The notes: generated by a model from the letters alone, not told the origin. 12,415 bases of DNA from CALARM01 sp040217695 (GCA_040217695.1 JBEHWO010000191.1:1-12415), one strand, 5' to 3'; counted from the first letter of the stretch, positions 5,801-11,701 are shown. Made by a program: numbers and translations.

Positions 5801-7936
5801 GTCTCCATGGGCTGATATTATATATTTTTTACATGGTGATACTGTCATGTCGAATATTTCAAACTTCATATAAGAAGTGTCTTCATGGAATTTTTTTATA
5901 GTTTTACCCGAAGCAGAATCCCATAATTCTATAACACTGTCTGCATTTGCACTCAATATCTGATTTTCTGTTAAAAAAGAGACTTTTTTTATTTTTCCTC
6001 CCGCCCCTTCAAAGGTTTTTATATCACCCGGTTCAATCATGAGAAGGGCTTTTTCTCTTTCCATGATTTTTTCTTCCGGTTTATAAGGGGTAACGGTAGG
6101 TGCGGGAAGAGAAAATTTCATGGTGTATTCCCTGTAGCTTTCTCTTACCCTGGGCACATGAGGGGCAAGGGTGAGAGCTTTTTTCAGGTACCCTTCACAT
6201 TCTTTTGTTTCGGAAGGAGTAAATGTAGGAATGTATTTATTGATTCCTCCCAGTAATTCTCCTTTGTAAAGATTTCCCTTGATTGAATCCCTGTCTTTTT
6301 CGAGGACTTCGTCAAGAGCTGACAGGGATTTCCTGAATTCTCCCGTGCCGGTCAGAGCAACTGACAGATCGGCTTTTAAGTCAATATCGTCTTCATACAT
6401 ATCCAGGGCTTTGCTGAACCAGTCACAGCTTTCCCGGTATTTACCCGTATGATAGAGAGCTGCACCGTAATTTCTCATGCCTTCTTTGTTTTCTTTATCA
6501 ATATCGATAGACATTTTAAATGCTTCCGAAGCTTCTCTGTATTTCATCATATTAAACAGTGCCGCTCCCTTTATATTCCAGAACTGGCCATTCGATTTTT
6601 CCAGTTCAATAGCCTGTGAAATAAGGGAAAGACTTTTCTGTGTATTACCGTATTCCAGTTCATAGATTGCTTCATAATAAAAGGGAAGAGGATTCCCTGT
6701 ATTTCCCTCTTTCACTGTTTTGAACCGGAGAAGAATATTTTCATAACTGTCCAGATTATTTTCCGAAAGAAGCATTGTGAGGTTTATATTTGCGTAAATA
6801 GAATGGGGATCAAGTTTTATTGCTTCTTCAAACAGTTTTATTGCTTCTTCTTTTTTACCGAGATCGAGATAGGAAAGAGCACGGTTATTCAGATCCTCAG
6901 ATTTAAGCTGTGCTTCTCCGGGCATTTTCCTTGCATAATCTTTTCCTGTCAATTCACTGTAAATCATAAGCAGTTCGTCAAGTATTTCTTCAAAGAATTT
7001 ATAACGATCTTCAGGCTTTTTTTCAAGACACTTCAATATGAGATTTTTCAGTTTTACAGGGATATCTTTTCTGTACTGTTCAGGATCAGGGGGACTGTTG
7101 AATCTGTGCATCATCTGGTATGCAACTAAAGGGTGCCTGTCCTGATCGTTAATAAACGGTCTTCTGCGGCAGACCATCTCAAATAACATTATGCCGAAGG
7201 AATATATATCTGCTCTTTTATCTGCCCTGTCAGCTTCCGTCCACTGTTCAGGTGCCATATAAGGAGGTGTTCCCATGGCATAACCATGGGTCATTGTATG
7301 CCAGTCATCCCGTGATATTTCAGAGGGGCATTCTATATTTTTTAACGTTTCTCCCATATCTATTTTATCTTTTGTTTTCACCAGGCCGAAATCTGTAATT
7401 TTTGCCGTTCCGTCTTTCATTAGAAGGATATTGTCAGGTTTTATATCACGGTGTACAAGCCCTTTTTTATGGGCATATCTGATACCTTCCGAGAATTGAA
7501 TGGCAATATCCAGTATATCGGATAGATCTGCAGTATTTTTTTTCAAATACTCTGTAAGAGAACCTCCGTCTGCATATTCTATAAAAATCCCCGGTATACC
7601 ATGGAGATCTCTTACATAGTAAGCAGTGGCTATATTGGGATGTTTCCCCAGTTCAACCCATGTTTCTGCTTCTCTGACGAAACGTTTCTTATGTTCTTCT
7701 TCCGAGAAAGAGGAAAGAGGTGATTTTACAACGAGTTTTATACCCCATTTAAGATGTTCTATAACATATATAATACCCATACCGCCCTGAACTATATGTT
7801 CTACCCTGTAAAGATTATCTATTATCTGACCTTTTGCCCACAGGGTTTGAGAGATTTTCCTTTTATCCGTTATGTCTTTATTATCTGTTTCTAAAAGTGT
7901 TTCCGCCTCACTTTGAGGGGTTTTATATTTATCCAT
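2882..7936 (-). CDS. Giant membrane Ser/Thr kinase with TPR, two WD40 propellers and HEAT-like tail
   Basis: This 1684-residue protein is complete. The kinase domain (about 43-325) has GGMGIIY (51-57), Lys71, HRDIKPDN (162-169), DFG (182-184), APE (228-230), Asp243 and Arg311, so it should be active. TPR-like helical repeats follow (about 346-592). Seven WD40 repeats (about 640-928, with many GH...WD blades such as 814-844) form one beta propeller. A helical linker (950-1020) leads to a second set of seven repeats (about 1029-1307). A single membrane helix lies at about 1365-1386, preceded by basic residues, which places the kinase and propellers in the cytoplasm and about 300 residues outside. 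The outer part has helical HEAT/PBS-lyase-like segments (about 1570-1637) and an acidic, Tyr-rich stretch (1648-1664). ATG at 7936 is preceded by AGGGAGG at a good distance. WD40 kinases of this kind are thought to act as signalling scaffolds; the ligand and substrates are unknown. The stop lies in the heptad array. Confidence 0.93.
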   Translation of the reverse strand: MDKYKTPQSEAETLLETDNKDITDKRKISQTLWAKGQIIDNLYRVEHIVQGGMGIIYVIEHLKWGIKLVVKSPLSSFSEEEHKKRFVREAETWVELGKHPNIATAYYVRDLHGIPGIFIEYADGGSLTEYLKKNTADLSDILDIAIQFSEGIRYAHKKGLVHRDIKPDNILLMKDGTAKITDFGLVKTKDKIDMGETLKNIECPSEISRDDWHTMTHGYAMGTPPYMAPEQWTEADRADKRADIYSFGIMLFEMVCRRRPFINDQDRHPLVAYQMMHRFNSPPDPEQYRKDIPVKLKNLILKCLEKKPEDRYKFFEEILDELLMIYSELTGKDYARKMPGEAQLKSEDLNNRALSYLDLGKKEEAIKLFEEAIKLDPHSIYANINLTMLLSENNLDSYENILLRFKTVKEGNTGNPLPFYYEAIYELEYGNTQKSLSLISQAIELEKSNGQFWNIKGAALFNMMKYREASEAFKMSIDIDKENKEGMRNYGAALYHTGKYRESCDWFSKALDMYEDDIDLKADLSVALTGTGEFRKSLSALDEVLEKDRDSIKGNLYKGELLGGINKYIPTFTPSETKECEGYLKKALTLAPHVPRVRESYREYTMKFSLPAPTVTPYKPEEKIMEREKALLMIEPGDIKTFEGAGGKIKKVSFLTENQILSANADSVIELWDSASGKTIKKFHEDTSYMKFEIFDMTVSPCKKYIISAHGDGKIRKWNIEKGEIADTFTGEAIIRSVDISSDGKLIVSAGNDGILGLWEAETGVCIKNINNDGGIIFCSRFSPDGSYIATGNQNSAVKLWNRQTGQLYKTMTGHRGAVLTLSFSYDGKYLLSGSEDKTVKIWDIEKGTSVTTFTGHNSQIETVDFSPSGLYCISGSGDGTIKIWDTEKGSCARTLPIHTMAVTGIKFSHDGSSVVTGSSDKTVTVIAVPVKSDKIFAGHYKKEYLIVKPRTVEETFKDEEIFQELIEKGEKHLKEWNWKEAYNLFREAQNIPGYGKDSLVLNSIHRAGTGGVREGIKSIWLQKSYSEEHNGGITSVDMDEKEKIIICGNKNGTVNIIDKGKTIAAGSQEIFALKFLKNSGEILTAGNDKSIKKWDRESGTCIKTVTENLDFKSIDISYGGNYIVTGGGLTDNSVKIYDMEKGEFIRTFQGHISAVEDVKISRDNKVVLSGSDDKTLKLWDINSGKCIRNFTGHVFAVTVCDISPDGKTILSGSQDKTVRLWDKEREKSIHVLKGHEGGITKVSFSPDGRFIISAGKDSTIRLWNKETGDCLKILQEHKDEVRDIKFSSDSRYIISAGMDGTVKIFEIDWNYSFPEATKPFPSEAPETVFIEPKIAIEHKEEFVPDSDQYLTETRTEKNLYNRLKFLLFIPAVLLIALVIYMVVHMSSEKPKVQKLAKEILSQNPKDKNFTTMLFAGEANNNIKALLKTGHTGIDVLIEDGLVDPPFVEINQYNMQRLPSAIGWFMIDDKTIDNLKNELPENENLKYLNSLKNKKFADNDFRRELKNLSFSNMDIMIIMDQCGKVDEKKLKKLEDLMDKGFRKKDLINKLKRKGFTDKEAGLIADCASEDIDYIKVNAMGILTQFDDKAYVRQKAGKEFIKLLSGRESYIRISAAQALADIGATEALNDIKRALLNEPEKYKAEYKEEGYFYSDEDYEDYDTYKPWSWAEEEYKEAIKRLEGGK

Positions 7937-7943
7937 AGCAAAG

Positions 7944-7950
7944 CCTCCCT
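7944..7950 (-). promoter_or_regulatory. Strong ribosome binding site of the giant kinase gene
   Basis: AGGGAGG on the minus strand, 7 bases before ATG at 7936. It fixes the start, and it lies immediately next to a short heptad array (7957-7984), so that array is in the 5' leader of the message if transcription begins upstream. Confidence 0.75.
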
Positions 7951-7956
7951 TTTACA

Positions 7957-7984
7957 GTGATCAGCGATCAGTGACCAGTGACCG
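7957..7984. repeat. Four-unit GTGATCA/GTGACCA heptad array in the leader of the giant kinase gene
   Basis: Plus strand units GTGATCA, GCGATCA, GTGACCA and GTGACCG are in phase. In the gene's direction they read TCAC first, as in the other arrays that lie 5' of genes. The array ends 7 bases from the ribosome binding site. Confidence 0.8.
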
Positions 7985-8012
7985 GTGCTGCTCTGTGAGC
8001 AGAATTAATTTT

Positions 8013-8109
8013 TATTTACCGGGGTAAGCATAAATAATACATATATGTTCCCGTGACGCGTTACGGGAGAAAAACCTTTATTAAATGCTTACGCCCGGGT
8101 CGGTAAATA
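8013..8109. repeat. 97-base nested palindromic element (MITE-like or structured leader)
   Basis: Outer arms TATTTACCG (8013-8021) and CGGTAAATA (8101-8109) are perfect complements, and so are the inner arms GTAAGCAT (8024-8031) and ATGCTTAC (8085-8092). Between them are a 10-base palindrome ACATATATGT (8039-8048) and a GC-rich near-palindrome CCCGT...ACGGG (8050-8067) centred on ACGCGT. As RNA it would be a multibranch structure. It could be a small non-autonomous mobile element or a cis-acting leader of the giant kinase gene 77 bases downstream. I saw no clear target duplication, and no T-run supporting a terminator. Confidence 0.65.
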
Positions 8110-8206
8110 GTTTATCATAAAATGAGGAGTAAGTGAAGATTGCGTTTAAAAATGACAGGTGATTTTACATACAAGGGAAAAAGAAATTTGTTATAGAATA
8201 TTCAGA

Positions 8207-8234
8207 GTGAAAAGTGAAAGGTGAAAAGTGAATA
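8207..8234. repeat. Four-unit GTGAAAA heptad array
   Basis: Plus strand units GTGAAAA, GTGAAAG, GTGAAAA and GTGAATA. This is the same unit as the arrays at 1-249 and 2669-2885 but inverted, and it faces a TCAC array 21 bases away. Confidence 0.85.
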
Positions 8235-8255
8235 AAATAAGATATTACCTGCCAG

Positions 8256-8283
8256 TCACTATTCACTACTCACTATTCACTAA
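8256..8283. repeat. Four-unit TCACTAT/TCACTAC heptad array
   Basis: Plus strand units TCACTAT, TCACTAC, TCACTAT and TCACTAA in phase. With 8207-8234 it forms a short inverted pair of arrays that could fold as an imperfect hairpin. Confidence 0.85.
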
Positions 8284-8310
8284 TTACAGATTTATATGCA
8301 TTAACTATAA

Positions 8311-8441
8311 CAGGACTTACGCAAAAAATACAGAAAAATCAGTCATTGCGAGCGAAGCGAAGCAATCCCATTATTACAACAGAAACTGTTGGGATTGCTT
8401 CGTCGCTCCGCTCCTCGCAATGACAAAATGCGTAACTCCTG
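8311..8441. mobile_element. 131-base MITE-like element with terminal inverted repeats and REP-like core
   Basis: Terminal repeats CAGGACTTACGCA (8311-8323) and TGCGTAACTCCTG (8429-8441) match at 12 of 13 positions when one is reversed. CTATAA occurs directly outside both ends (8305-8310 and 8442-8447), as a 6-base target duplication would. The core is a long imperfect hairpin: an arm beginning GTCATTGCGAG (8342-8370) pairs with one ending CTCGCAATGAC (8390-8424), with a further CAACAG/CTGTTG hairpin at the tip. There is no coding capacity, so a transposase elsewhere would have to move it. From memory, both the CATTGCGAG...GCAATCCC palindrome and the CAGGACTTACGCA end are dispersed in diverse bacterial genomes. 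TATA is self-complementary, so the flanking match could be partly fortuitous. Confidence 0.7.
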
Positions 8442-8494
8442 CTATAATTTTCAGTAAAGGTGAATTTACCTGTCGTAAAAAAACGCAATCCTGC

Positions 8495-8585
8495 TCACTG
8501 TTCACTGTTCACTGCTCACCGGTAACTGCTCACCGGTAACTGCTCACTGGTCACTGGTCACTGCTCACTGGTCACTGCTCACTGA
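8495..8585. repeat. 13-unit TCACTGN heptad array ending in the flavoprotein gene
   Basis: Thirteen 7-base units in perfect phase on the plus strand, mostly TCACTGT, TCACTGC and TCACTGG. The 14-base pair TCACCGG-TAACTGC occurs twice (8516-8543). The last two units lie inside the flavoprotein gene, encoding its final residues and its TGA stop (8572-8574). Together with 7957-7984, 8013-8109, 8207-8283 and 8311-8441 this accounts for most of the 635 bases without a gene; I see no convincing gene there. The 8110-8206 stretch is AT-rich and holds nothing I recognise. Confidence 0.93.
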
Positions 8586-9237
8586 TTACCTTCCCTGCAT
8601 CATGAGCATCTTTCAGAAATTGTTGATACGTTTCGTATTTTTCATCTGCAAGTTCATTTGAAGTGTTTATTTTCGTAAATATTTGACGGAGTTTTTCTTT
8701 ACACGCCGTTATCTGGCCGGGTATGGCAAGGAAGGTTGCTATGACGGGTTTTATTATGACAGGATTTTTACATGTCATGGATGCAAACAGTTTCAGCGCT
8801 TCCAGGGCGGGAATGGCATCATGTTCTTTCGGATGTCCCAGCGTCAGAATGAAAAGGAATTTTTTCGTTTCAATATCATATCTGGAAGTATATATGAGAT
8901 TTTCAGGAGTCATTTTCACATGGAAGGTAGAACGAAATCTGTCGAGAAGAACTTTTAACTCACCCGGTATGTAATGATAATAGACAGGAGCCGATATTAT
9001 GATAGAGTCGCTTTCGAGAAATTTATCTCTGAAACAATTAAAATCATCATTTTTTATTGAACAATATCCGAGCAGATTACACCGGAGACAGCCCTTACAT
9101 GGTTTTATATGCAAATCTTTAAGATATATTTTTTCTATAACTGACCCTTCTGCCCCTTCCAGAGCTTTATCTGTCAGTATATCGGAATTTCCGCCTTTCC
9201 TTCTGGTTCCTGTGAGTGCAAGTATTTTTACATTCAT
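8572..9237 (-). CDS. Iron-sulfur flavoprotein / NADPH-dependent FMN reductase family
   Basis: This 221-residue flavodoxin-like protein has an FMN phosphate loop TGTRRKGGNSDIL (9-21), the family's APVYYHYIPGELKVLLDRF segment (83-101) for FMN and dimer contacts, and a compact cysteine motif C47-x2-C50-x2-C53-x5-C59 between them. That spacing is the hallmark of archaeal/bacterial iron-sulfur flavoprotein (Isf), where the four Cys bind a 4Fe-4S cluster that passes electrons to FMN; a cluster is therefore likely here. Isf-type proteins are thought to handle one-electron transfer or oxidative stress, but the partner here is unknown. The 3' half lacks other motifs, which is usual. ATG at 9237 has no own Shine-Dalgarno; instead it overlaps the stop of a 29-codon ORF as ATGA, so translation is probably coupled. 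The C-terminus (VISEQ) and stop are encoded by the heptad array. Confidence 0.88.
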   Translation of the reverse strand: MNVKILALTGTRRKGGNSDILTDKALEGAEGSVIEKIYLKDLHIKPCKGCLRCNLLGYCSIKNDDFNCFRDKFLESDSIIISAPVYYHYIPGELKVLLDRFRSTFHVKMTPENLIYTSRYDIETKKFLFILTLGHPKEHDAIPALEALKLFASMTCKNPVIIKPVIATFLAIPGQITACKEKLRQIFTKINTSNELADEKYETYQQFLKDAHDAGKVISEQ

Positions 9238-9323
9238 GGCAGATTAAATAATTTACATAATTTTTTTGCAACTTCAGCCTGAATTCCGGGGGATAATTCA
9301 AAAGCTTTTATAGCACATTTCAT
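9234..9323 (-). CDS. Small 29-residue ORF coupled to the flavoprotein gene
   Basis: ATG at 9323 opens 29 codons (starting MKCAIKAFEL, ending CKLFNLP) whose TGA overlaps the flavoprotein ATG as ATGA. It is the first ORF after a strong promoter: the predicted transcript starts near 9338, leaving only a short leader with GAGAGGGG as ribosome site. The flavoprotein has no ribosome site of its own. This arrangement suggests a translated leader or a tiny protein; the two Cys could bind metal or sense redox state, but that is speculation. It could also be the remnant of a longer gene. I do not recognise the family. Confidence 0.55.
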   Translation of the reverse strand: MKCAIKAFELSPGIQAEVAKKLCKLFNLP

Positions 9324-9344
9324 ATTTCCCGTCCCCTCTCAATT

Positions 9345-9373
9345 ATTATACCATTTCATATAATATGATTCAA
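9345..9373 (-). promoter_or_regulatory. Sigma70-type promoter for the small ORF and flavoprotein
   Basis: The minus strand has TTGAAT (9368-9373), exactly 17 bases, then a perfect TATAAT (9345-9350). The start would be near 9338, some 15 bases before the small ORF's ATG. It lies between the pdxA stop and the small ORF, so the flavoprotein pair can be expressed independently of pdxA. Confidence 0.75.
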
Positions 9374-9383
9374 TAAGGTATTC

Positions 9384-10409
9384 TCATGCATCACGATGAT
9401 ATTTCGTATATACGGGCTTTTCTTTTTTCCTTACCAGTTCTACGGCAAGTTCCAGTGCTTTTATGAGACTTTCCTGATTGGCTTTGCCTTTCCATGCTAT
9501 ATCAAAACCTGTTCCATGATCTACAGATGTTCTTATATATGGCAATCCTGCCGTCATTGTTACTGTTTTATAAAAATCATAGGTTTTGGAAGCTATATGT
9601 CCCTGATCATGATAGAGAGAAAGTATGGCGTCGAATTTCCCTTTTATTCCCAGATGATATATAGAATCTGCTCCTACAGGCCCTTCTACGTTGATACCCT
9701 TCTGTCGTGCTTCTTTTACGGCAGGTATCATTTCTTCTGTTTCCTCGCTTCCGAAGAGTCCTCCGTCACTGCTGTGAGGATTAAGACCGGGAAGACCTAT
9801 GACGGGTTTTTTATAACCCAGGTTTTTCATCTGATTGTCTATATTTATCAGGGCTTTAAGGATATTATCTTTTTTTATGAGTGAAATTGCATCTTTCAGC
9901 GGTAAATGTCTTGACAGGAAAAAGATCTTCAAATTTTCTATACAGAAGATTGTATCTATAGAATTTATACCTGCAAAATCTTTAAGTATCTCCGTATGTC
10001 CTCCTTCATAACCTGCCATTTTAAGAGCCTCTTTATTTATGGGCCCTGTTACCATAGCCGATGCAAAACCTTTTAAACATATGGATGAACAGGTCTTCAG
10101 CAGATTGTAAGAATATTCACCTGATTTTGCCGAAACCTGTCTCTTCTGTACTTCAGACGGTAATGGTATATGTAAAATTTCATTGTTTGATGACACATGT
10201 TTAATATCATCAAGAGAATTCAATTTTATCAGTGGGAATGCATGAGAGTTTCCGCAGAGACCGTTGGCCTCATTCATAATATTAAAATCTCCTGCAGGTA
10301 TAACCTTCACTCTCGACGATACAAAAGATCTGATTGTTTTAATAGTTATTTCCGGCCCTATTCCTGCAGGGTCTCCTGTGCTTATCAGAATATAAGGTAT
10401 TTTTTTCAT
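9384..10409 (-). CDS. pdxA: 4-hydroxythreonine-4-phosphate dehydrogenase
   Basis: PdxA oxidises 4-phosphohydroxy-L-threonine with NAD, giving the amine that PdxJ condenses with deoxyxylulose 5-phosphate in vitamin B6 synthesis. At 341 residues it has the family's usual length. It shows STGDPAGIGPE (10-20), VTGPINKEALK (120-130), the GGHTE substrate loop (136-140), GLNPHSSDGG (208-217), LYHDQGH (265-271) and SVDHGTGFDIAWKG (295-308). Metal ligands are expected at His168, His212 and His267, one or two positions from those of the E. coli enzyme. The start is ATG at 10409; an AGG lies upstream, and the HEAT-repeat gene ends only 4 bases earlier, so the two are almost certainly one operon. No pdxJ is in the window. 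PdxA-like enzymes of other pathways exist, but no neighbour points to them. Confidence 0.95.
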   Translation of the reverse strand: MKKIPYILISTGDPAGIGPEITIKTIRSFVSSRVKVIPAGDFNIMNEANGLCGNSHAFPLIKLNSLDDIKHVSSNNEILHIPLPSEVQKRQVSAKSGEYSYNLLKTCSSICLKGFASAMVTGPINKEALKMAGYEGGHTEILKDFAGINSIDTIFCIENLKIFFLSRHLPLKDAISLIKKDNILKALINIDNQMKNLGYKKPVIGLPGLNPHSSDGGLFGSEETEEMIPAVKEARQKGINVEGPVGADSIYHLGIKGKFDAILSLYHDQGHIASKTYDFYKTVTMTAGLPYIRTSVDHGTGFDIAWKGKANQESLIKALELAVELVRKKEKPVYTKYHRDA

Positions 10410-10413
10410 ATAT

Positions 10414-11115
10414 TTAACCTGTACAGATTATTTCCACCTGCCTGTCTTCCGGGTAATTATCTTTTATTATTACAAAATCTTTTACTTTTTCTGTTTTCTT
10501 CTCTTCAATTATTTTTTCAAATAGTCTGGAAAGTTCTTCATGGCCTTTATTTTCTTTTATTTTTTTCAAAGTTTCTTCAAGGAACATTAAATCTTCGGGT
10601 GTGATACTGTCGGGAAGGTTCAGGATAAGATATTTTATGGAATCTGCTACATAGGTCCTTGTGTTGCCCAGATCGTTAATGAGAGATTTTACCATATATG
10701 GCAGTACATATGGCTCTCCCAGTCTTCCCAGGGCTTCTGCCGCAAAATATCTTACATAACCTTCTCTGTCATCAAGTGCCTGCAGCAAGGGCACAATTGC
10801 CGTTCTTTCTCTGATCTTTCCCAGAATTCTTGCTGCAAAACTTCTTACCGGCCAGTAACTGTTCTTCAGTTCATCTATAAAAAACATTGAAAGAGTTGAT
10901 GTGTATTTTTTTATAATTTTATTGACCGATTTCTGTTCCATATGTTCAAGGGCAGTCCAGGAAGCCCTTCTTACAGAAAGGTCTCTGTCCATAAGAGATA
11001 ATACAAGTGCCTCTGCAGCATTATTGTATTTCATTTCTCCGAGTTTCTTTGCTGCATTCAGCCGTTCCTGACTGTTACCTTCTTTGAGAAATTTTATATA
11101 CTCATTCATCTGCAT
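10414..11115 (-). CDS. HEAT-repeat (PBS lyase-like) protein
   Basis: From ATG at 11115 the protein has 233 residues made of paired helices typical of bacterial HEAT/PBS-lyase repeats. Examples are SQERLNAAKKLGEM (15-28), LSVRRASWTALEHM (46-59), WPVRSFAARILGKI (88-101) and GYVRYFAAEALGRLG (119-133), followed by a charged helical tail (about 173-215). Such repeats are protein-binding scaffolds; no enzymatic motif or signal peptide is visible, so it is probably a cytoplasmic adaptor. The start is uncertain. The open frame extends to GTG at 11169, but that codon lies in a TCACG repeat remnant with no ribosome site, and the HEAT repeats begin just after the ATG; ATG at 11109 is also possible. It is 4 bases from pdxA and close behind the 16-residue-repeat gene, so the three probably share a transcript. 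A link to B6 synthesis is not evident. Confidence 0.8.
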   Translation of the reverse strand: MQMNEYIKFLKEGNSQERLNAAKKLGEMKYNNAAEALVLSLMDRDLSVRRASWTALEHMEQKSVNKIIKKYTSTLSMFFIDELKNSYWPVRSFAARILGKIRERTAIVPLLQALDDREGYVRYFAAEALGRLGEPYVLPYMVKSLINDLGNTRTYVADSIKYLILNLPDSITPEDLMFLEETLKKIKENKGHEELSRLFEKIIEEKKTEKVKDFVIIKDNYPEDRQVEIICTG

Positions 11116-11203
11116 TTCTTTTTTATCTTCGGAATAAAATTTTATTAATTGTCTCTTTCCTCGCGTCACGATTTAATAAATTGTCATTCCTTCGTTTAAA
11201 GTA

Positions 11204-11683
11204 TTACTTTTTCATTTGATTTTTATTTATATTACTATGGTGAAACATATCTGTATAATAAATACAAAATGCCGCTATAAGCCAGTCTTTACCGCCGGTA
11301 TCGCCTGTGAAATAACCTGCTGTCTGGTAATCCCTTGTTTCTATTCTCCCTTCCTGAATATAACCTACAGGAGAAAAATTTGAATTTTCAACACGATTTC
11401 CTCTGAAAAAACCTATGGGATTGAAATTTTCATCATGGAATTTTCCTCCGTCAAAATAACCTATACTGCAGGCATTAGAACCTTCTATTCTTCCGTCTTC
11501 TCTTATAAGACCTATCATGTTGTAATCCTCATCCATTATTTCTCCGTTGCTGGTTATATAACCGATAATACGTGAATTTTTATCCTGTATGGTTATAATT
11601 CCCGGCAAAAAATCCGCCCTTGCTGCCGGAGCAATTATGGCCACAACTATTATTATAAGACAGATTCTAAGATAGTTTTTCAT
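11204..11683 (-). CDS. Secreted protein with six 16-17-residue G-Y/F repeats
   Basis: This 159-residue protein begins with a signal peptide (basic MKNYLR, hydrophobic 7-20, cleavage probably after ARA at 23). The mature part contains six short repeats keyed by IGYI (40), IGLI (57), IGYF (74), IGFF (90), VGYI (106) and AGYF (122), spaced 16-17 residues. Each is followed by G-x-I/V/F and acidic or Asn residues. This alternation suggests a small beta-solenoid or beta-hairpin stack, as in short repeats of surface proteins. The tail (133-159) holds a hydrophobic WLIAAFCIYY stretch, then His- and Lys-rich residues. I do not recognise the family. ATG at 11683 has AGAAAGAGG upstream and a TATAAT about 20 bases away. 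It is the first gene of the likely operon with the HEAT protein and pdxA. Confidence 0.75.
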   Translation of the reverse strand: MKNYLRICLIIIVVAIIAPAARADFLPGIITIQDKNSRIIGYITSNGEIMDEDYNMIGLIREDGRIEGSNACSIGYFDGGKFHDENFNPIGFFRGNRVENSNFSPVGYIQEGRIETRDYQTAGYFTGDTGGKDWLIAAFCIYYTDMFHHSNINKNQMKK

Positions 11684-11701
11684 TAATAATACCTCTTTCT
11701 G

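Noticed and set aside
8110..8206. Promoter of the giant kinase gene (TATGAT at 8114-8119)
   Set aside because: No acceptable -35 at 16-18 bases on the minus strand, so I do not call it.
8342..8424. Intrinsic terminator or tRNA-like fold
   Set aside because: The long imperfect stem lacks a T-run and a cloverleaf; the flanking inverted ends support a mobile repeat.
8228..8539. Plus-strand open frame of 103 codons
   Set aside because: It crosses heptad arrays and the MITE-like element; no recognisable protein, and composition follows the repeats.
9396..9884. Plus-strand open frame of 162 codons opposite pdxA
   Set aside because: It is the complement of a well-supported enzyme gene and has no family features or ribosome site.
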